DNA of 18,710 nucleotides from SZUA-287 sp036397975 (GTDB taxonomy: Bacteria > Bacteroidota > Ignavibacteria > UBA10030 > UBA6906): positions 1 through 18,710 of the forward strand of contig DASWHW010000003.1 of NCBI GenBank assembly GCA_036397975.1. Direction: 5' to 3'. Shown piece after piece: positions 14,960-18,710 of this stretch (position 1 is its first letter; every line of letters starts with the position of its first letter). Below the pieces are notes generated by a model. That model was not told where the DNA came from. It saw nothing but the letters and a program-made list of their open reading frames with translations, and made no database searches. Made by a program: the position numbers and the translations under genes.

Positions 14960-15988
14960 ATGGTTGATCCGGGCATAGCTTTGATCGTTGCGGTCGTCGT
15001 GGTTGGCGTTGTATCGGCTGTTGTATGGCCGAAGTACGGCATACGTGCGAAATGGCTGCGTGCCAGACGGAACACGCAACAAGTACAAATCGAAGACGCT
15101 CTGAAGCACCTCTATAACTGCGAATATAAGAACATCACCTGTACACTGGAAAGCATATCGGGAGCGTTAGAACTTCCGGCGGAACGTACCATGCTTCTGG
15201 TGCAACGTCTTGAAGCAATGGAGTTAGTGCAGACTTCGGGGGAAGGATTTACGCTTACCGAAGAGGGGCGTTCGTACGCGCTTCGTGTCATACGTGTCCA
15301 TCGCTTGTGGGAACGGTATCTTGCGGACAAGACCGGAGTGAATGAAACAGAGTGGCATGCAGAGGCAGAGAAACAGGAACACCGGATTAGTCAGGCCCAG
15401 GCAAACATGCTTGCGGAGCAAATGGGCAATCCACGGTTCGATCCTCATGGCGACCCGATTCCTACCGAGGAAGGCGATGTGCCAAATCGAGTTGGCCAGC
15501 CTCTTACGGACATCAAACCGGGGACAACAGTGGGAATTGTTCACGTTGAAGATGAGCCAGAAGCGGTCTACGCGCAGTTGGTCGCCGAAGGACTTCATCC
15601 AGGAATGCGGCTTCGCCTGATCAGTGCGACACAGGAGCGGCTCTTGTGTGAGGCGGAGGGAAGGGAAATCATTCTCGCTCCGATTATTGCTGCCAACATC
15701 TCCGTTCTCCAGCTCGTTGCTCCGATGGAGTCCGAGAACGGGTCAGAGACCCTCGCCTCTCTTGAACCCGGCGAGCGGGGGAGGGTGACTTCCATAATGC
15801 GTGGAATCCGCGGCATGCAGCGACGACGCCTGATGGATCTGGGCATTATCCCGGGTACGATCATTACGGCAGAAATGAGAAGCGCCGGCGGGGATCCGAC
15901 AGCATACACGATCAGGGGCACAACGATCGCACTTCGCCAAAAGCAGGCAGAACAAATCCAAATTCATCGTGTGCAGGAGCCAGCATGA
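14960..15988 (+). CDS. Membrane-anchored DtxR-like protein fused to FeoA domain
   Basis: 342-aa protein. An N-terminal hydrophobic segment (about 5-23) is followed by a basic stretch (IRAKWLRARR), so the body should face the cytoplasm. Next come a DtxR-type winged helix (about 42-112), a metal domain with H114, E118, H133, E137, E140, H141 and H163 (DPHGDPIP), an SH3-like region (about 182-255), and a typical FeoA domain (about 266-337; RRRLMDLGIIPGT). D46 aligns with MntR Asp8, unlike N8 of the upstream paralogue. FeoA normally is a small SH3-fold partner that supports FeoB. Here it is joined to a tethered sensor. Whether the winged helix still binds DNA is unknown. The start has AGAGGA upstream. 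The stop overlaps the feoB start as ATGA. Confidence 0.9.
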   Translation: MVDPGIALIVAVVVVGVVSAVVWPKYGIRAKWLRARRNTQQVQIEDALKHLYNCEYKNITCTLESISGALELPAERTMLLVQRLEAMELVQTSGEGFTLTEEGRSYALRVIRVHRLWERYLADKTGVNETEWHAEAEKQEHRISQAQANMLAEQMGNPRFDPHGDPIPTEEGDVPNRVGQPLTDIKPGTTVGIVHVEDEPEAVYAQLVAEGLHPGMRLRLISATQERLLCEAEGREIILAPIIAANISVLQLVAPMESENGSETLASLEPGERGRVTSIMRGIRGMQRRRLMDLGIIPGTIITAEMRSAGGDPTAYTIRGTTIALRQKQAEQIQIHRVQEPA

Positions 15989-16806
15989 GTCAAATCATAA
16001 CCCCCGAAGCGTGTGCAACATGCCCGGCGCATAACGTGGCCAATCTGAAGAAACTCGGCGTTGACATGCGTGATGCGGATTTTGTCGTTGCCCTGGCCGG
16101 CAACCCGAACACGGGGAAGAGTACGGTCTTCAATGCTATCACAGGTTTGCATCAGCATACCGGAAACTGGCCCGGCAAAACCGTCACGCGTGCTGAAGGG
16201 GCGTTCTCTTTCGGGGAAAAGAAGTTCAAAATCGTCGATCTTCCCGGAACCTATTCTCTTCTTTCCACCAGTACGGATGAAGAGGTTGCGCGCAATTTCA
16301 TTCTTTTCGGACAGCCCGACGTCACCGTGATTGTCGCTGATGCAACGCGACTGGAGCGAAACCTGAATCTCGTCCTGCAGGTGCTCGAGATAACTGATCG
16401 GGCCGTCGTTTGTTTGAATCTTATCGACGAAGCAAAACGGCACGGCATTGCTGTTGATGAGCGGTTGCTCTCGAAACAGCTTGGTGTCCCGGTTGTACCA
16501 ACGGCTGCGCGTGAAGGAGCGGGAATTTCAAATCTTCTCCAGTCGCTTCATGATGTTGCGACAGGAAACGTTGTATGCAAACCACACCGCCTTAAGAACA
16601 AATCAACACGGCTTGAACACGCGATCGCGAAACTCGCCAGCGATATTACCAACCGCTTTCCGGGGATCGCCAATCCACGATGGGTTGCATTGCGGCTTCT
16701 CGAAGGAGATCAACGGATTATTGACGCTGTTCGTGATGGCGAACTTGATGACCTTATGCGGAACACCGAACTTGCATCGTTTGCGGAGAAAGTAGGGGCA
16801 GTATGA
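15985..16806 (+). CDS. feoB: Ferrous iron transporter FeoB, GTPase part
   Basis: 273-aa cytosolic part of FeoB. The G motifs are intact: G1 GNPNTGKST (39-47), G2 within GNWPGKTV (60-67), G3 DLPGTYS (85-91), G4 NLID (145-148) and G5-like TAAREG (173-178). Residues after about 200 form the helical inhibitor-like domain that links to the membrane part. A 35-residue N-terminal extension contains C10-x2-C13-x2-H16, a possible metal-binding or redox motif. The gene ends at the linker, and the membrane part is a separate gene overlapping by 4 bp (ATGA) in another frame. The start likewise overlaps the preceding FeoA-fusion stop as ATGA. Both overlaps suggest translational coupling. Confidence 0.93.
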   Translation: MSQIITPEACATCPAHNVANLKKLGVDMRDADFVVALAGNPNTGKSTVFNAITGLHQHTGNWPGKTVTRAEGAFSFGEKKFKIVDLPGTYSLLSTSTDEEVARNFILFGQPDVTVIVADATRLERNLNLVLQVLEITDRAVVCLNLIDEAKRHGIAVDERLLSKQLGVPVVPTAAREGAGISNLLQSLHDVATGNVVCKPHRLKNKSTRLEHAIAKLASDITNRFPGIANPRWVALRLLEGDQRIIDAVRDGELDDLMRNTELASFAEKVGAV

Positions 16807-18233
16807 ATTCAACGACACAAGAAATCGGGATCATCGCGAGAGCAAATACGCTGCGCTGGGATCTGGGAGAGGACTTCCACGACACGCTTATGGAGTCCAT
16901 TTACGAAGACTCCGCGCGCATTGCCGACTCCGTGGTCACCCGAACGGGCGAGAAGCCGCGCTTCAATTGGGATCGCACCCTGGATCGCATTCTCACAAGC
17001 AGAGTCACAGGGTTTCCCGTCATGATACTACTGCTTGGAGTTGTCTTCTGGTTAACGATCGCAGGCGCGAATGTTCCTTCTGCAATGATCGCGTCATTAT
17101 TGCTCGATACAGTTCATCCCGCTCTCAAAGGTCTGAGTCTGCAGGTGGGGCTTCCCTGGTGGTTGGATGGTATGCTGATCGATGGGGTGTATCTCGCCGG
17201 TGCGTGGGTCGTCAGTGTGATGCTGCCGCCGATGGCGATATTCTTTCCCCTCTTTACACTCTTGGAGGATTTCGGATATCTCCCGAGAGTTGCGTTCAAC
17301 CTGGACAATATGTTTCGCAAGGCGGGTGCGCACGGCAAGCAGGCACTTTCCATGTCGATGGGCTACGGATGTAACGCAGCGGGTGTAATTGCCACGCGCA
17401 TCATTGACAGCCCCCGCGAACGCCTGATCGCTATTATCACAAACAACTTCGCATTGTGCAACGGGCGTTGGCCGACGCAGATTTTGATTGCAAGTCTTTT
17501 TATCGGAGCGCTTGCCCCTGCGGCACTTGGAGGCATTGTCTCAGCGTCTGCAGTTGTTGCCATTGCACTCCTTGGTATTGCGCTGACATTTCTGACTTCG
17601 TGGTTCCTCTCTCGTACTGTATTACGGGGCGAAGCTTCTACGTTTAGTCTTGAGCTTCCCCCGTATCGTCCGCCGCAGGTGCTGCGGACGCTCTACACGT
17701 CACTGATCGACAGAACCATTTTTGTTCTGTGGCGGGCAGTGGTCTTTGCCGCTCCAGCAGGTGCAGTGATATGGCTGCTTGGCAACATCACGGTGAGTGA
17801 TGTCAGTCTTGCCCAGCATGTTATCGCCTGGTTGAATCCTTTCGGAATGCTTCTCGGTTTGAACGGGGTGATCCTGCTTGCGTACATCATCGCAATTCCG
17901 GCAAACGAAATTGTCATCCCGACAATTCTCATGCTCACCGTTCTTGCTTCGGGAATTACAGGGTATGGTGAGGGTGCGGGAGTGATGTTTGAACTCGAGG
18001 ACAGCCTCGCGTACATGTCGGTATTCCATGCGGGGGGATGGACTCTTCTGACTGCCGTGAATCTGATGCTCTTCAGTCTTGTACATAACCCCTGCTCCAC
18101 AACGATCTACACAATCTACAAAGAGACCGGAAGCGTGAAATGGACGCTCGTTTCGTCCCTTCTTCCCGTCATGATGGGATTAATCCTCTGTTTCTTTGTA
18201 GCGCAGGTATGGCGATTGGTTACCGGGGTATAG
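16803..18233 (+). CDS. feoB: Ferrous iron transporter FeoB, membrane part
   Basis: 476-aa inner-membrane permease part of FeoB, with the linker and start of the membrane domain (WDRTLDRILTSRVTGFPVMI, about 56-75) at its N-terminus and about eight hydrophobic segments. The two gate repeats carry conserved cysteines: C190 in MGYGCNAAGVIATR and C219 in FALCNGRWPTQ. A further Cys, C431, lies in LVHNPCSTTIYTIYKETG. The second gate (NGRWP) differs from the more usual CGARLP form. Together with the preceding GTPase gene it makes a complete FeoB, so this looks like a real split and not a loss. It has no independent ribosome site; translation probably depends on the overlap. Confidence 0.94.
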   Translation: MNSTTQEIGIIARANTLRWDLGEDFHDTLMESIYEDSARIADSVVTRTGEKPRFNWDRTLDRILTSRVTGFPVMILLLGVVFWLTIAGANVPSAMIASLLLDTVHPALKGLSLQVGLPWWLDGMLIDGVYLAGAWVVSVMLPPMAIFFPLFTLLEDFGYLPRVAFNLDNMFRKAGAHGKQALSMSMGYGCNAAGVIATRIIDSPRERLIAIITNNFALCNGRWPTQILIASLFIGALAPAALGGIVSASAVVAIALLGIALTFLTSWFLSRTVLRGEASTFSLELPPYRPPQVLRTLYTSLIDRTIFVLWRAVVFAAPAGAVIWLLGNITVSDVSLAQHVIAWLNPFGMLLGLNGVILLAYIIAIPANEIVIPTILMLTVLASGITGYGEGAGVMFELEDSLAYMSVFHAGGWTLLTAVNLMLFSLVHNPCSTTIYTIYKETGSVKWTLVSSLLPVMMGLILCFFVAQVWRLVTGV

Positions 18234-18246
18234 GTGTTCATCTAAA

Positions 18247-18710
18247 ATGTATTTTTTAAAGTATCTCTCGTTCATTGCTCTTACAGGAATCTTGTTTCTC
18301 GCCGGTTGCGAGCAACTTGTTTCGACGAAAGGGCCGGTGCCGAATGAGACTCTTGCCGGCCCGATCGATGGACTAACCCCCGCACAGCGAGCCGCCCATG
18401 CGCAGGGTGACGAAGAGTTCGGGAGAATTTTCGGAGTAAGCGATGGGCTCGGACCGATTTTCGTCAACACCTCCTGCGAGGGTTGTCATATTGGTGACGG
18501 CAAAGGTGCATCGTTCATTCAATTGACAAGATTCGGGCGGCGTGAACAGACTGGAACCTTCGATCCGTTACGGCATCTCGGCGGGCCGCAGCTCCAACAA
18601 CGATCCATCGCCGGATATCCCGCGGAGACAATTCCTTCGGTTGCAACAGGGTACTCTGTCCTTCTCCCGCCCGCGGTGACAGGGTTGGGGCTTCTTGCAA
18701 ACGTGCCCGA
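18247..18710 (+). CDS. DUF1111 di-haem oxidoreductase-like lipoprotein (5' part)
   Basis: Only the first 154 codons are in the window. The N-terminus is a lipoprotein signal with lipobox LAGC (18-21), so the protein should be lipid-anchored in the envelope with lipidated C21. A c-type haem site C77-EG-C80-H81 follows within GPIFVNTSCEGCHIGDGKG. This spacing, and the pre-haem motif EEFGRIFGVSDGLGP, match the DUF1111/COG3488 'thiol oxidoreductase' family related to di-haem cytochrome c peroxidases. A second haem motif would be expected beyond the edge. It starts 13 bp after feoB without a clear ribosome site, so it is probably in the iron operon. Its true reaction is unproven. Confidence 0.85.
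   Translation, partial: MYFLKYLSFIALTGILFLAGCEQLVSTKGPVPNETLAGPIDGLTPAQRAAHAQGDEEFGRIFGVSDGLGPIFVNTSCEGCHIGDGKGASFIQLTRFGRREQTGTFDPLRHLGGPQLQQRSIAGYPAETIPSVATGYSVLLPPAVTGLGLLANVP

Overview
The window looks like a chromosomal stretch from a bacterium of the Bacteroidota/Ignavibacteriota/Chlorobiota (FCB) assemblage. The main clues are a type IX secretion C-terminal sorting-domain remnant at about 7.4-7.6 kb, a DUF1111-type di-haem lipoprotein at the right edge, and roughly 50 % GC with usable Shine-Dalgarno sites. This placement is an inference from gene content. I see no tRNA, rRNA, CRISPR array, insertion sequence or phage gene.

Left part (1-7338): a short non-coding flank with a degenerate direct repeat is followed by a leftward gene for a soluble sensor histidine kinase (cyclic-nucleotide-type domain, GAF, HisKA, HATPase). 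Divergent from it runs a rightward series: an ABC ATPase overlapping its ABC-2 permease, an M24 (Xaa-Pro-type) metallopeptidase, a sodium:solute symporter, and a small exported LolA-fold-like protein whose start overlaps the symporter stop.

Centre (7339-11342): the gene-poor 850 bp from 7339 to 8195 holds an orphan T9SS sorting-domain remnant, a clear cobalamin riboswitch (7674-7824) and a long structured leader with a perfect 11-bp inverted repeat. This leads into an adenosylcobalamin-dependent class II ribonucleotide reductase split into two genes: NrdJa carries the catalytic barrel and NrdJb carries the zinc-ribbon and CX4C redox tail. A B12 riboswitch in front of a B12-requiring enzyme is the opposite of the usual arrangement.

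Right-centre (11361-14131): a leftward lemA-htpX pair (membrane-anchored LemA and an M48 membrane protease), convergent with nrdJb, then a rightward stand-alone Rieske non-haem-iron oxygenase.

Right part (14138-18710): a compact iron operon. A near-consensus sigma-70 promoter (TTGACA, 17 bp, TATATT) is overlapped at its -10 by a DtxR-type palindrome. Then come a soluble DtxR-family regulator, a membrane-anchored DtxR-like protein fused to a C-terminal FeoA domain, and FeoB encoded as two overlapping genes (GTPase part, membrane part). The start of a cytochrome-like DUF1111 lipoprotein gene follows and runs off the window. The two genes with ATGA overlaps and the 13-15-bp gaps suggest one transcript. 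The likely logic is metal-sensing repression of its own ferrous-iron importer, with the second DtxR-like protein tethered to the membrane and physically joined to the FeoB partner domain FeoA. This tethered regulator/FeoA fusion and the riboswitch-nrdJ arrangement are the two most interesting items here.
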